Positions 38,010-47,500 of a stretch of DNA of 59,404 nt are shown piece after piece. Under the pieces are notes generated by a model. It worked only from the letters and a program-made list of their open reading frames with translations. It did no database searches and had not been told where the DNA came from. The translations under genes were made by a program, and so were the position numbers. The stretch covers positions 1-59,404 of the forward strand of contig QXCQ01000235.1 of NCBI GenBank assembly GCA_003576535.1, given 5' to 3'. Each line of letters begins with the position of its first letter. The first letter of the stretch is position 1. The stretch is from Nakamurella silvestris (GTDB taxonomy: Bacteria; Actinomycetota; Actinomycetes; Mycobacteriales; Nakamurellaceae).

Positions 38010-39002
38010 ATGACCGAACGTGCCGATCTGGTGGTCGCCTTGGATGTCGGCGGAACGTCCGTGAAGGCGGGACTGGTCGACAGCGCCGGCCGCATCCATG
38101 CCGAGCTGAGACGGCCGACCGGTGTGGGTGGTGGTGTCGACGCGGTGGTCGACGGCCTGATCGGGGTCATCACCGAGTTGGTCGAGCAGGCGGAGTCCAC
38201 CGGGCGGACACCGGAGGCGATCGGTCTGGGAGTACCCGGAATCGTGGACGGACCTGCGGGAATCGCCCGCTACTCGGCGAACCTGGGCTGGCGTGACCTT
38301 CCGCTGGCCCAGTTGCTCCGCCAGCGGTTCGGTCATCCGGTCACCCTCGGCCACGACGTCCGCCTCGGTGGACTCGCCGAGGCGAGGATGGGTGCCGGGG
38401 CGGGGGTCGATTCGATCTTCTTCCTGTCGATCGGGACGGGTGTGGCCGGCGCGGTCACCCGGCTCGGTCAGGTGGAGAGCGGCGCCACAGGTCAGGCAGG
38501 GGAGGTCGGCCACCTGATCGTCCGGCCGGGCGGGCCGATGTGCGGCTGCGGCAACCGGGGGTGTGTCGAGGCCATCGCGTCGGCAGCAAGGATCGCCGAC
38601 CGGTACAGCTCCGAGAGCGGTCGGACCGTCACCGCCGAGGAGGTGGTCGCCCAGGTCACGGCCGGTGACCCGTTGGCGGTGGAGGTCTGGCAGGACGCGG
38701 TCGGTGCCCTGGCCGACGCCCTGGCATCGGTGACGGTCCTCTTCGATCCGGGCCGAATTGTTGTGGGGGGAGGGTTGTCGTTGGCGGGTGCCACCCTGAT
38801 CGATCCGCTGACCACGGCCCTGCGGGCCAGGTTGCGGTTCCGACTGCCCCCGCCCGTGGCCGTGACGGAGCTGGGAGACAGGGCCGGCCTGATCGGAGCC
38901 GGCCTGCAGGCGTGGGACTTCCTGGCGTCCGACACGAAAGCGCTCTCACTTCAGGCGGATTCGCCCGGTCCGGAGCGGGCGATCCTGTCGACGACCCCCT
39001 GA
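38010..39002 (+). CDS. ROK-family sugar kinase, probable N-acetylglucosamine kinase
   Basis: 330 residues. The ATP-binding start is VVALDVGGTSVKAGLVD. GLGVPGIVDGPAGIARYSAN and LGHDVRLGGLAEAR (with the catalytic Asp) follow. GEVGHLIVRPGGPMCGCGNR holds the His and the CxCGxxGC zinc motif with GCVEAIAS. Members phosphorylate glucose, GlcNAc or ManNAc. GlcNAc is inferred from nagA, nagB and the hexosaminidase nearby. No separate DNA-binding domain is present. Confidence 0.87.
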   Translation: MTERADLVVALDVGGTSVKAGLVDSAGRIHAELRRPTGVGGGVDAVVDGLIGVITELVEQAESTGRTPEAIGLGVPGIVDGPAGIARYSANLGWRDLPLAQLLRQRFGHPVTLGHDVRLGGLAEARMGAGAGVDSIFFLSIGTGVAGAVTRLGQVESGATGQAGEVGHLIVRPGGPMCGCGNRGCVEAIASAARIADRYSSESGRTVTAEEVVAQVTAGDPLAVEVWQDAVGALADALASVTVLFDPGRIVVGGGLSLAGATLIDPLTTALRARLRFRLPPPVAVTELGDRAGLIGAGLQAWDFLASDTKALSLQADSPGPERAILSTTP

Positions 39003-39037
39003 ATCCGGGGTCAGGGTCCGGACGAAAGATCCGCTGT

Positions 39038-39060
39038 GTTTCTTCGGGACCCGAAGAAAC
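39038..39060. promoter_or_regulatory. Perfect 23-base palindrome between the ROK genes
   Basis: GTTTCTTCGGG (39038-39048), one base, CCCGAAGAAAC (39050-39060). It could be the terminator of the kinase gene or an operator; its outer GTTTC/GAAAC bases match the half-sites found elsewhere in the locus. Confidence 0.6.
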
Positions 39061-39130
39061 GCAACCGAATCGGGATTCTCGGACTCGATCCAAACCGCTC
39101 TGACCTGGGTGTTTAGGAATCGTTCCATTG

Positions 39131-39190
39131 AGAGAATGAGAAACTTCAGCCTAGTTTCGGCAAACTATTGACGAACAAGCGCAATTGCGC
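39131..39190. promoter_or_regulatory. Candidate ROK operator and promoter of the repressor gene
   Basis: AGAGAATGAGAAACTTCA followed by AGTTTC matches the element at 37650 before the kinase gene. GAAACT and AGTTTC are an inverted repeat with a seven-base spacer. GCGCAATTGCGC at 39179-39190 is a second perfect palindrome 13 bp before the start codon. Confidence 0.55.
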
Positions 39191-39203
39191 GAGGCTTTCC
39201 CTC

Positions 39204-40388
39204 ATGTCCATTGGTTCACAGCAGACCGGTCTGACCGCGTTGCGTTCGAGCAATCGTGCGGTGGTCATTCAGGCGCTCCGTCGGGCGGGAGAGGTCAGCC
39301 GGGCCGAGCTCTCCAGGTCGACCGGACTGTCCGGGACGACGATATCCAGTCTCGTGTCGGAACTCTCGGCGAGTGGTGTGATCACCGAGACCGCCAGGGA
39401 CGACCGGGGTTCCGGTCGGACCGGTCGGCCGGGGCGGTTGATCCGGTTGGCGCCCACCAACGAGCTGGTTGCCGGAATCGACTTGGCCGGTTCCGAGATC
39501 CAGCTGGCCATCGCGGATCTCTCCGGGCGGATCTGTGCCCAGGCCTCCACCCCGGCCGATATCGATGGTGCTGGTATGGAAGCACTCTCGCGCGCGGCCG
39601 ACCTGCTCGACCGGACCATCGTCGACTTCGACCTGGACCGGACCCAGATGCGCTACGTGGTGATCGGCATCGCCGGCATCGTGGACACCATGGACGGCCG
39701 CGTCGTCGTCTCCGATCGGATGCACGGCTGGCAGGACTTCAACCCGGCCGAGTGGTTCCTGGAGCGGACCTCCTTCGCCACCAGGGTGGAGAACGACGCC
39801 GATCTCGCCGCCCTCGGCGAGCGTGCGCGCGGTGCCGGTCGTGGCGTCATGGACATGGTCTTCGTCAAGATCTCAGCGGGAATCGGTGCAGGACTGGTGC
39901 TTTCGGGTCAGCTCTACCGTGGGCGTCATGGCGCGGCAGGGGAGATCGGGCACGTCCAGGCACGTGAGGACGGCGAGATCTGCTCCTGCGGCAACCGTGG
40001 CTGCCTGGAGACCATCGCCTCGGTGAACTCCGCGCTGCAGAGCCTGCGCGCGGTGCACCCGGGTGCCAGAACTGCTCGTGACCTGGCCGATCTGGTCGAA
40101 TCCGGCGACCGGGCGGCCATGCGTGTCGTCGCCGACGCCGGCCTGGCGGTCGGCCGGGCCATCGCCGACCTGTGCAACACCCTCGCGCCGGAGATCATCG
40201 TCCTCGGAGGCGAGATGACCATGTCACCGACACCCCTGGTCGACGCGGTCAGCTCCTCGATCCTGCGCTACACCAGACCCCATATCGGCAGCCGGATCAA
40301 GGTTGCTGCAACAACTTTGGGTACTCAGTCCTGTGTCCTGGGGGCGGTCGAACTCGCCACGGACAGCGTGAGCAGTTTCGCGGACTGA
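39204..40388 (+). CDS. ROK-family transcriptional repressor (NagC/XylR type)
   Basis: 394 residues. The N-terminal winged helix is LRSSNRAVVIQALRRAGEVS, RAELSRSTGLSGTTISSLVS. The ROK domain follows: GIDLAGSEIQLAIADLSGRI, DADLAALGERARGAGRGV, and GEIGHVQAREDGEICSCGNR with the CxCGxRGC zinc motif. Such proteins repress sugar genes until their sugar or sugar phosphate binds. It sits between the kinase and the transporter, so the GlcNAc locus is its likely regulon. The start is ATG at 39204; TTG at 39168 is possible but less likely. Confidence 0.9.
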   Translation: MSIGSQQTGLTALRSSNRAVVIQALRRAGEVSRAELSRSTGLSGTTISSLVSELSASGVITETARDDRGSGRTGRPGRLIRLAPTNELVAGIDLAGSEIQLAIADLSGRICAQASTPADIDGAGMEALSRAADLLDRTIVDFDLDRTQMRYVVIGIAGIVDTMDGRVVVSDRMHGWQDFNPAEWFLERTSFATRVENDADLAALGERARGAGRGVMDMVFVKISAGIGAGLVLSGQLYRGRHGAAGEIGHVQAREDGEICSCGNRGCLETIASVNSALQSLRAVHPGARTARDLADLVESGDRAAMRVVADAGLAVGRAIADLCNTLAPEIIVLGGEMTMSPTPLVDAVSSSILRYTRPHIGSRIKVAATTLGTQSCVLGAVELATDSVSSFAD

Positions 40389-40403
40389 GCAGAACAGATT
40401 TGG

Positions 40404-40420
40404 GCGGGGTGTTGCCCCGC
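40404..40420 (+). terminator. Short stem-loop after the ROK repressor gene
   Basis: GCGGGG, five bases, CCCCGC. It follows the ROK repressor stop by 15 bp. The stem is only 6 bp and there is no U-tract. Confidence 0.45.
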
Positions 40421-40608
40421 TCAGAAGGACGATAAGACGCTGACGGCAAGCATGCGTCTGATCGTGGTTTGGCCTATGAACCAATGTCAGTTTCGTAGGA
40501 GGGTCGCTCACCTGCCGGTCCGCGAACACCGCAGGTATACGGGCGATCAGCTTGAACCAAAGATCGCGTTTGACAACCGATCTCACCCCTGATGCATGGA
40601 GGAGTACA

Positions 40609-42006
40609 GTGAAGAGAACCACCAAGCTGGCTGCACTGACACTTGCGGGCAGCCTTGCGCTCGCCGCCTGTGGATCAAGCAACGACGGCGACAAGTCGTC
40701 CGCCACCTCGCCGGCCCCGACCACCAATGCGGTGACCAGCGACGCCTCGACCGCGGCTCCGACGGACTCCTCGGAGGGCTCGCCCTCGGAGACCGCCACC
40801 GCACCGACCGACACCTCGTCCTCGGGCAACGCCACGGGCGACCCGGCACTGTCCGCCGAGATCTCCATCCTGGCACCGAGTTACGCCGACTCCTCGAAGT
40901 CCGACTGGGAGGCCATGATCACCGGCTTCAACGGTCTCTACCCGAACGTCAAGGTCAACCTGCAGATCGAGGCCTGGGACGGGTTCAGCGACAAGGTCCA
41001 GACCCGAATCCAGGGCAACGACCTCCCGGACATCCTCAACGACAACAACTACGCCGATTACGCGAAGAACGACCTGCTGTACCCGATCACCGACGTGATG
41101 AGCCCGGACACCTTCGCCAGCATCGTGCCGAGCCTGGCCAAGAACGGTCTCGGCACCGACGGGGTCCAGTGGGCCGCACCGGACATCGCCTCCGCCCGTA
41201 CCCTCGTCTACAACAACGACCTGTTCAAGCAGGCCGGTCTGACCGAGGCCCCGAAGACCTGGGACGAGCTGCTTGCCGATGCGCAGGCCATCCAGGCCCT
41301 CGGTGGCGGCATCTCCGGCTACGGTATGCCGCTGGGCAAGGAAGAGGCCCAGGTCGAGGCCAGCCTGTGGATCTGGGGCAACGGCGGGGACTGGGTCGAC
41401 GCCGACGGCAAGATCACGGCCAACTCCCCGGCGAACATCGCCGCCTTCGAGGAGATCAAGAAGTTCATCGACGGCAAGGCCGTCCAGCCCGACGCCGGTG
41501 CCACGAACCGCCAGGCGGTCGCCGACCTGTTCAACCAGGGCAAGCTCGGCATGTACGTGACCCACCCCGGCCTGATCGGCGAGACCCGCACCAAGTTCCC
41601 GGACATCAAGTACACCCTGGCTCCGACCCCGAGCAAGGACGGCACCACCCCGGTCTCGCTGGGCGTGACCGACTTCATCCTTGCGTTCAACAACAAGGAC
41701 GACGCCAAGAAGGCCGCCACCAAGGCGTTCCTCGACTACATGTACACCCCGGACGTCTACCAGAAGTGGGCCGCCGGAACCGGACTGCTGCCCGTGACCG
41801 AAGGTGCCATCAAGCTGCAGGCCGAGGCCACCCCCGAGGACAAGCCGTTCTTCGACGCCCTCCCGGGTGTGCGCTTCCTGCCGCAGTCCAACCCGGGTTG
41901 GTCGGCGCTGCAGAGTGCGCTCCAGGCCAGCGCCGGTGAGATCGCGACCAAGGATGCCGCAGCAACCCTGAACGACATCCAGGCTCAGGTCGACGCCCAG
42001 GGCTGA
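40609..42006 (+). CDS. ABC sugar transporter, family 1 binding lipoprotein
   Basis: 465 residues. GTG at 40609 follows GGAGG. The signal peptide ends in the lipobox LAAC and is followed by a Ser/Thr-rich linker of about 65 residues. The binding domain begins EISILAPSYADSSKSDWEAM and has YPNVKVNLQIEAWDGFSDKV, TLVYNNDLFKQAGLTEAPKT and WDELLADAQAIQALGGGISG, all typical of CUT1 sugar-binding proteins. GlcNAc or chitobiose is the inferred ligand. Two permease genes follow after 211 bp that hold two stem-loops. No ATPase gene is present. Confidence 0.9.
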   Translation: MKRTTKLAALTLAGSLALAACGSSNDGDKSSATSPAPTTNAVTSDASTAAPTDSSEGSPSETATAPTDTSSSGNATGDPALSAEISILAPSYADSSKSDWEAMITGFNGLYPNVKVNLQIEAWDGFSDKVQTRIQGNDLPDILNDNNYADYAKNDLLYPITDVMSPDTFASIVPSLAKNGLGTDGVQWAAPDIASARTLVYNNDLFKQAGLTEAPKTWDELLADAQAIQALGGGISGYGMPLGKEEAQVEASLWIWGNGGDWVDADGKITANSPANIAAFEEIKKFIDGKAVQPDAGATNRQAVADLFNQGKLGMYVTHPGLIGETRTKFPDIKYTLAPTPSKDGTTPVSLGVTDFILAFNNKDDAKKAATKAFLDYMYTPDVYQKWAAGTGLLPVTEGAIKLQAEATPEDKPFFDALPGVRFLPQSNPGWSALQSALQASAGEIATKDAAATLNDIQAQVDAQG

Positions 42007-42019
42007 CCGGAGGGAACGA

Positions 42020-42062
42020 GCAGCACCCGTCGACAGCCGTGATCGGTCACGGCGGGTGCTGC
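42020..42062 (+). terminator. Intercistronic stem-loop after the binding-protein gene
   Basis: GCAGCACCC (42020-42028) pairs with GGGTGCTGC (42054-42062), and GCCGTGA/TCACGGC pair inside. Such a hairpin may reduce permease expression relative to the binding protein or protect the upstream message. Confidence 0.7.
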
Positions 42063-42096
42063 CCGGGGTGGCCCCGGCCGCCCCAGAGATAGACAA

Positions 42097-42139
42097 CCGG
42101 CGGCGGAACTCTCTGCCGCAGCGAGTGTTTCGCCGCCGG
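42097..42139 (+). other. Second intercistronic stem-loop
   Basis: CCGGCGGCGGAA (42097-42108) pairs with TTCGCCGCCGG (42129-42139), one base unmatched. It lies 79 bp before the first permease gene. Confidence 0.6.
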
Positions 42140-42217
42140 TCCGGCTCTGAGATGAGCCCAATCCGATCCTCCCCAGCACATTCGACACGTCGATCACTGC
42201 GCACGAAAGGTTTCGAC

Positions 42218-43162
42218 ATGGCAGTGACCACAGCCACGGCTGACACAGCAGTGAGCGCAGCTCCGGCTGAGAGCAAAAAACCCGGAAGGTTCCGAGAGAC
42301 GCTGGCGGCCCTGCCATGGCTCTCCCCGGCACTCGTGCTGATCGCCGCGATCGTGATCTACCCCGCGGGCTACATGATCTACACGTCCTTCCGGAAGTTC
42401 ACCAAGATCGGTGTGGAGACCGGCGCGGCCGGGTGGTCGAACTACAAGATCGCCCTGACCTACCCCGGCGTCAACTTCCCCAAGGTCCTGATGAACACGT
42501 TCATCTGGGTCTTCGTGGTGGTGGTTGCGACGCTGGTGATCTCGCTGGCTCTCGCGCAGTTCCTCAACAAGACCTTCCGCTTCCGGAAGTTGGTCCGGCT
42601 CGCGGTGATCATCCCCTGGGCCGCCTCGGTCGTGATGACGACATCGATCTTCTTCTACGGCCTGAACCCGGACTACGGTCTGATCAACAAGTTCATGGTG
42701 GACATCGGGATCATCGACGCGCCCATCGGGTTCACCAAGTCCGCCGGATCGGCCTTCGTCGTGGCGATCATCGTCGCCGTCTTCGTCTCGCTGCCGTTCA
42801 CCACCTACACGATCCTCGCCGGCCTGCAAGCGGTGCCGAACGAGGTGGTCGAAGCCGCGCACATGGATGGTGCCGGAGCTGCTGCCCGCTACTTCAAGAT
42901 CATCCTTCCGTATCTTCGTCCGGCCATATCGGTGGCAACACTGATATCCATCATCAACGTCTTCAACTCGCTGCCGATCCTGAAGATCCTCGTGGAGTCA
43001 CCCGGCTACGACGGTGACATCACCACCACGTTGATCTTCAAGTACAAAACGACGCTGGGACCGGGCGTCTCCTCCGCCCTGTCCGTGATGAACTTCCTGG
43101 TGGTCCTGGTGATCATCGGCATCTACCTGATCGTCGTCAAGCCCATGAAGGACCGCACATGA
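42218..43162 (+). CDS. ABC sugar permease, MalF-type (CUT1)
   Basis: 314 residues with six membrane segments. LPWLSPALVLIAAIVIYPAG is the first. The EAA loop is EVVEAAHMDGAGAAARYFKI followed by LPYLRP, the docking site for the ATPase. GAAAGG lies before the ATG. Its stop overlaps the next start by four bases (ATGA). It forms the inner-membrane pore with the next gene. Confidence 0.93.
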   Translation: MAVTTATADTAVSAAPAESKKPGRFRETLAALPWLSPALVLIAAIVIYPAGYMIYTSFRKFTKIGVETGAAGWSNYKIALTYPGVNFPKVLMNTFIWVFVVVVATLVISLALAQFLNKTFRFRKLVRLAVIIPWAASVVMTTSIFFYGLNPDYGLINKFMVDIGIIDAPIGFTKSAGSAFVVAIIVAVFVSLPFTTYTILAGLQAVPNEVVEAAHMDGAGAAARYFKIILPYLRPAISVATLISIINVFNSLPILKILVESPGYDGDITTTLIFKYKTTLGPGVSSALSVMNFLVVLVIIGIYLIVVKPMKDRT

Positions 43163-44058
43163 CCACGCTCCTGCCGACGACGACGGAACCCGTCAAGCTC
43201 GCGGACAAGCGCCGGAACCGATCCCACGGTGTCAACCGGAAGTCCAACCCGATCGCCATGGGCATCGGCGGGGTACTGATCTTCGCGATCTTCGTCGCCC
43301 CGTACCTGTTGATGCTGTTCGGATCCTTGAAAACCCAGCAGGAGATCACGAAGATCCCGCCGGTGTACTTCGGCGAGACGCTGAACTTCAGCAACTACGT
43401 CTCCATGTGGAGCTCGAACGTCCACCCCTCGGACGGGCTGATCGCGACCGTGGTCATCGCCGTGTTCGCCACCGTGCTCGTCCTCCTGGTTGCCACACCT
43501 GCGGCCTACTACACGGCGCGGTTCAAGTTCCCCGGGAAACTGGCCTTCATGTTCCTGGTGCTCATCACGCAGATGCTGCAGCCGACCGTGCTGGCCGTCG
43601 GCCTCTTCCGGGAAATGCTGCAGCTCAACCTGAACGACACCTGGATCGCGATGATCCTGATCAACGGGGCGTTCAACCTGGCCTTCGCGGTATGGATCAT
43701 GCAGGCCTTCTTCGCCTCGGTACCCAAGGAGATCGACGAAGCCGCCGTCATCGACGGCGCGAGCAAGGTGCAGGTGCTCTTCAAGATCTCGCTGCCGCTC
43801 GTCTGGCCGGGCATCGTGACCGCCATCATCTTCACCTTCGTGTCCTCCTGGAACGAGTACGCCGCGGCTTCAGTCATCATGACGAGCAACGACAAACAGC
43901 CGTTGACGGTTTCGCTGCCACGATTCTTCGGCCAGTACTCCGCCGACTGGCAGTACGTCTTCGCGGTCTCCATCGTCGCGATCCTGCCCGTGGTGATCCT
44001 GTTCGCCATCATCGAGAAGCGTCTGGTCGGCGGCCTCACCGCCGGCGCGGTCAAGTAA
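43159..44058 (+). CDS. ABC sugar permease, MalG-type (CUT1)
   Basis: 299 residues with six membrane segments. The EAA loop is KEIDEAAVIDGASKVQVLFK followed by ISLPLVWPG, and EYAAASVIMTSNDKQPLTVS follows as in MalG relatives. It starts inside the previous stop codon. There is no ATPase gene after it, so a shared MsiK-type ATPase encoded elsewhere is expected. Confidence 0.93.
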   Translation: MTTLLPTTTEPVKLADKRRNRSHGVNRKSNPIAMGIGGVLIFAIFVAPYLLMLFGSLKTQQEITKIPPVYFGETLNFSNYVSMWSSNVHPSDGLIATVVIAVFATVLVLLVATPAAYYTARFKFPGKLAFMFLVLITQMLQPTVLAVGLFREMLQLNLNDTWIAMILINGAFNLAFAVWIMQAFFASVPKEIDEAAVIDGASKVQVLFKISLPLVWPGIVTAIIFTFVSSWNEYAAASVIMTSNDKQPLTVSLPRFFGQYSADWQYVFAVSIVAILPVVILFAIIEKRLVGGLTAGAVK

Positions 44059-44065
44059 CCGCCCG

Positions 44066-44097
44066 GCCGCCGCGCCGCGCGCGGCGCGGCGGGCGGC
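44066..44097. other. GC-only palindrome after the transporter operon
   Basis: CCGCGCCGC and GCGGCGCGG (44070-44078, 44081-44089) are perfect arms with a two-base centre; weaker pairing extends outward. It lies 20 bp before a strong terminator. Confidence 0.6.
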
Positions 44098-44116
44098 GAC
44101 GTGGTGAACAGTGCAA

Positions 44117-44150
44117 CAAGGGCCCGGCCTTCGAAAAGGCCGGGCCCTTG
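44117..44150 (+). terminator. Strong terminator of the transporter operon
   Basis: CAAGGGCCCGGCCTT and AAGGCCGGGCCCTTG pair perfectly over 15 bp around the four-base loop CGAA. This is the cleanest intrinsic-type terminator in the window, though the following U-tract is weak. Confidence 0.85.
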
Positions 44151-44583
44151 CCATGATGGGAGCGCTCACATCCGGCCCTTCAGATCTGAGCCTCCGCGGG
44201 GGCTTTCGTCCCGGCCGGTCACCCTTCGCAAAAATCCGATTACCAGATGAATTGTTTCGACGCGGTATCGTTTGTACCGATCGAATTAAGCTGAGATCGA
44301 GCGTTTATCCGTCGGGCGCTGAAATATTGCACTGCAACAGATTTGGGCTAGTCAGCGTTGATTTCACCGGCGTCGGCAGGAAGTATGCCCGATCGAAATG
44401 TGTGTGGCCCTGGTTAAGGCTGTCGCGGCGATGCTACCGTTGATTATCTCGATGAGCCGGCAAATCATCGCACCGGCAGGGCCATATTTGTGCAGGCTGA
44501 CCGGCCCGTGACAACGGGCAGGTCTTTTGTCCTGCACATCGACGGGCCGGGTCGGTCCACCACGCTGCAGAAAGGTCTTGAAC
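44151..44583. promoter_or_regulatory. Promoter region of the GH20 gene
   Basis: No gene is supported. The stretch from 44220 to 44400 is AT-richer than elsewhere. AACAGATTTGGGC (44336-44348) also occurs at 40393-40405 before the sugar-binding protein gene. GAAAGG lies just before the GH20 start. Confidence 0.45.
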
Positions 44584-47500
44584 ATGATTCATGCCCGAAG
44601 ACGCCTTCGCGCGCGCCCACCGCAGGGGACATCCCGGTCCAGGTTCGGCGTCACCGCCGTTGCCCTGGGAGCCACGTTGATGATGGCCATCGGCCAGCCC
44701 GCCATCGCCTCGGCATCGCCGGTCCCTGCACTCGCGGCGGCCGAGGTTCCGGCCGCTGCGGCCCCGAGCCTGGTACCGGTTCCGGCAAGCCTTGTCACCC
44801 ATGCCGGTGACGACTTCCTGCTGACCGCAACCTCTCGGATCGTCCTGGACACGGCGACGGTCGGCGGGGTACGCCAGTTCGCCGAGAAGTTCGCCGCCCC
44901 GCTGCGGACCTCCACCGGCTACCCGCTTCCGGTGGTCAGCTCGGCCGCGGCCAACGGCGACATCGTGCTCCGGGTGGGCGACCCCGGCCAGACCGGGGAC
45001 GAGGCCTACCGGCTCCAGGTCGGAGCCACCGGCGCGGTCGTCACCGCTGCCACCGCGCACGGCCTCTTCAACGGTCTGCAGAGCCTCAAGCAGCTCTTCC
45101 CGGTCTGGTCCTCCAGCCCGACCCGCGTCACGGCCGACTGGGTGCTGCCCGGGGTGGAGATCGTCGACAAGCCGCGGTACGCCTACCGCGGCATGATGCT
45201 CGACATCGCCCGGCACTTCCACACGGTCCAGACGGCCAAGGAGCTGGTCGACCAGCTCGCCGCCTACAAGATCAACGTGCTGCACCTGCACCTGTCCGAC
45301 GACCAGGGCTTCCGGGTCAAGATCACCGGTCGCCCCGAGATCACCTCGATCGGCGCCCAGTACTCGATCAACGGCGACCCGGGCGGCTACTGGACGCAGG
45401 CCGAGTTCCTCGATTTCGTCGCCTATGCCGCCGACCGCTTCATCGACGTCATCCCCGAGGTCGACAGCCCCGGGCACAACAACGCCCTGATCATGTCCTA
45501 CGCCGACACCTACCCGGACGTGAACTGTTCCAACCAGAAGCCGCCGATCTGGAACGAGACCAGTGCCGTCGGCTACTCCGCGATGTGCCCGGAGAGCGAG
45601 AACACCTGGAAGATCCTGGGTGACATCACCGCTCAGCTGTCCGACCTGTCCGGCAGCAAGTACTACAACATCGGTGGTGACGAGGTGCCGACCAGCATCC
45701 TCACCCACGACCGCTACGACGCCTTCGTCGAGAAGATCTCCTCGATCGTGCGTGCCCAGGGCAAGATCCCGATGGGCTGGGCCGACATCTCCAGCGCCAA
45801 CTTCCCCGCGCTGCCCGGCGGCGTCAACGGCATCGCCCAGTACTGGGCGAACGGCACCCCGTCCGGTACCGCCGGTGACACCGGACGTCTCGCGGTCCAG
45901 AAGGGCCTCAAGGTCCTGATGTCCCCGGCGAACCTGACCTACCTCGACATGAAGTACAGCGCCAACGTCCCGGCGACCCTCGGGCTCAGCTGGGCCGGCC
46001 TCATCGAGGAGCAGAAGGCCTACAACTGGGATCCGGCCACGCTGATCCCGGCCCGTGGCACCCTGCCGGCCGTCACCGAGTCCGACATCATCGGTGTCGA
46101 GGCACCGCTGTGGTCGGAGACCCTGGTGACCCAGAACGACATCGAGTACATGACGTACCCGCGCCTGCCTGCCCTCGCCGAGGTCGCCTGGTCGCCGCAG
46201 GCCAACCGTGTCTACGCCGATTTCTCCACCCGCCTGGCCGCTCAGGCCGCGCGCTGGCAGCTGCAGAGCACGAACTTCTTCCCGACCGCGCAGATCCCGT
46301 GGCAGCTCGACGCCCTCGGCACCCCGGCCTGGTTGAGCCCGGCCGGTGTGGTCTCGGCAGAGGTGGCCGTGGTGGCCGCACCCTCCCGCGCCACTACCGC
46401 CGTCACCGCAGTCATCAACTGGGGCGACGGGACGACGTCCCCCGGCACCGTGACCGGAAACGCGAGCACCGCCACCTCGATCAACGGGTTGTATTCCGTG
46501 TCAGGCACCCACACCTACAGCACGGCAGGTCCTTTCGCCGCCACTGTGACGGTGTCGGCCTCCGGTACGGCCAGCAAGACCGTTCCGTTCAGCGTCACGG
46601 CAGCCGCCGCCTCGCCGGCCGGAGCGCCCACCGCAGTCACTGCTGTCGCCTCCGACGCCACCGTGGCGTTGACCTGGAACGCTCCGGCCTCCGACGGCGG
46701 ATCCGCGGTCACCGGTTACCTCGTCACCCCGTGGAAGGGGGCCGTACGCGGCACCCCGATCGCGACCGGCTCCACCGCCACGAGCCTGACCATCCCCGAG
46801 CTGATCAACGGCACCGCCTACAGTTTCACCGTGGCGGCCAGGACGGCCGTCGGCGCGGGTGCGTCCTCCGACGCCAGCGCCGTGGTCACCCCGGCACGTG
46901 TCCCCAACCCGTCGACCACCATCTCCGCGGTGATCAGCGGCGGCGCGGCGAACGTCACCTGGGGCACCGTCGTCGGAGCCAACCCGGGCTCGGCGATCAC
47001 CGGATACAGCCTGACCACCTTCATCGACGGCGTCGCCCAGACCCCGGTCGACATCACAGGTGTCGGTACCCGCACCTACACGTTGCCAGCCCTCCAGGTC
47101 GGCAAGCTCTACCGCTTCCAGGTCGTCAGCGTGAACGCCCTCGGTCGCAGTGTGCCGTCACCGAAGTCCCTGCCCGTGGGTATCAAGGCCGGTACCACGG
47201 TCGGGCTGTCCGTGGACAATGCCGTTGTGCCGGTGGGAACCCCTGCCACCGCGACGGTCTCGGTCACGGTCTCCGACGCGGGCAGTACCGCCGGCACCGT
47301 CACCGTCAAGGACGGCTCCAAGACGTTGGCCACCGCACCGGTCACCGCCGGCTCGGCCGTCGTCACCCTGCCGTCGACCGTTCCGGCCGGTGCCCACAGC
47401 CTGGTCGCCACCTTCACCCCGGCGAACCCGGCCACGGTGTCGGCGGCCTCCTCCGCAGCGGTCCCGTTCGAGGTCTACTTCGTCGACGTCGCACCGCCGA

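Noticed and set aside
41000-42006. Long antisense frame opposite the sugar-binding lipoprotein
   Set aside because: It is a shadow of the lipoprotein gene, which has a ribosome binding site, lipobox and family motifs.
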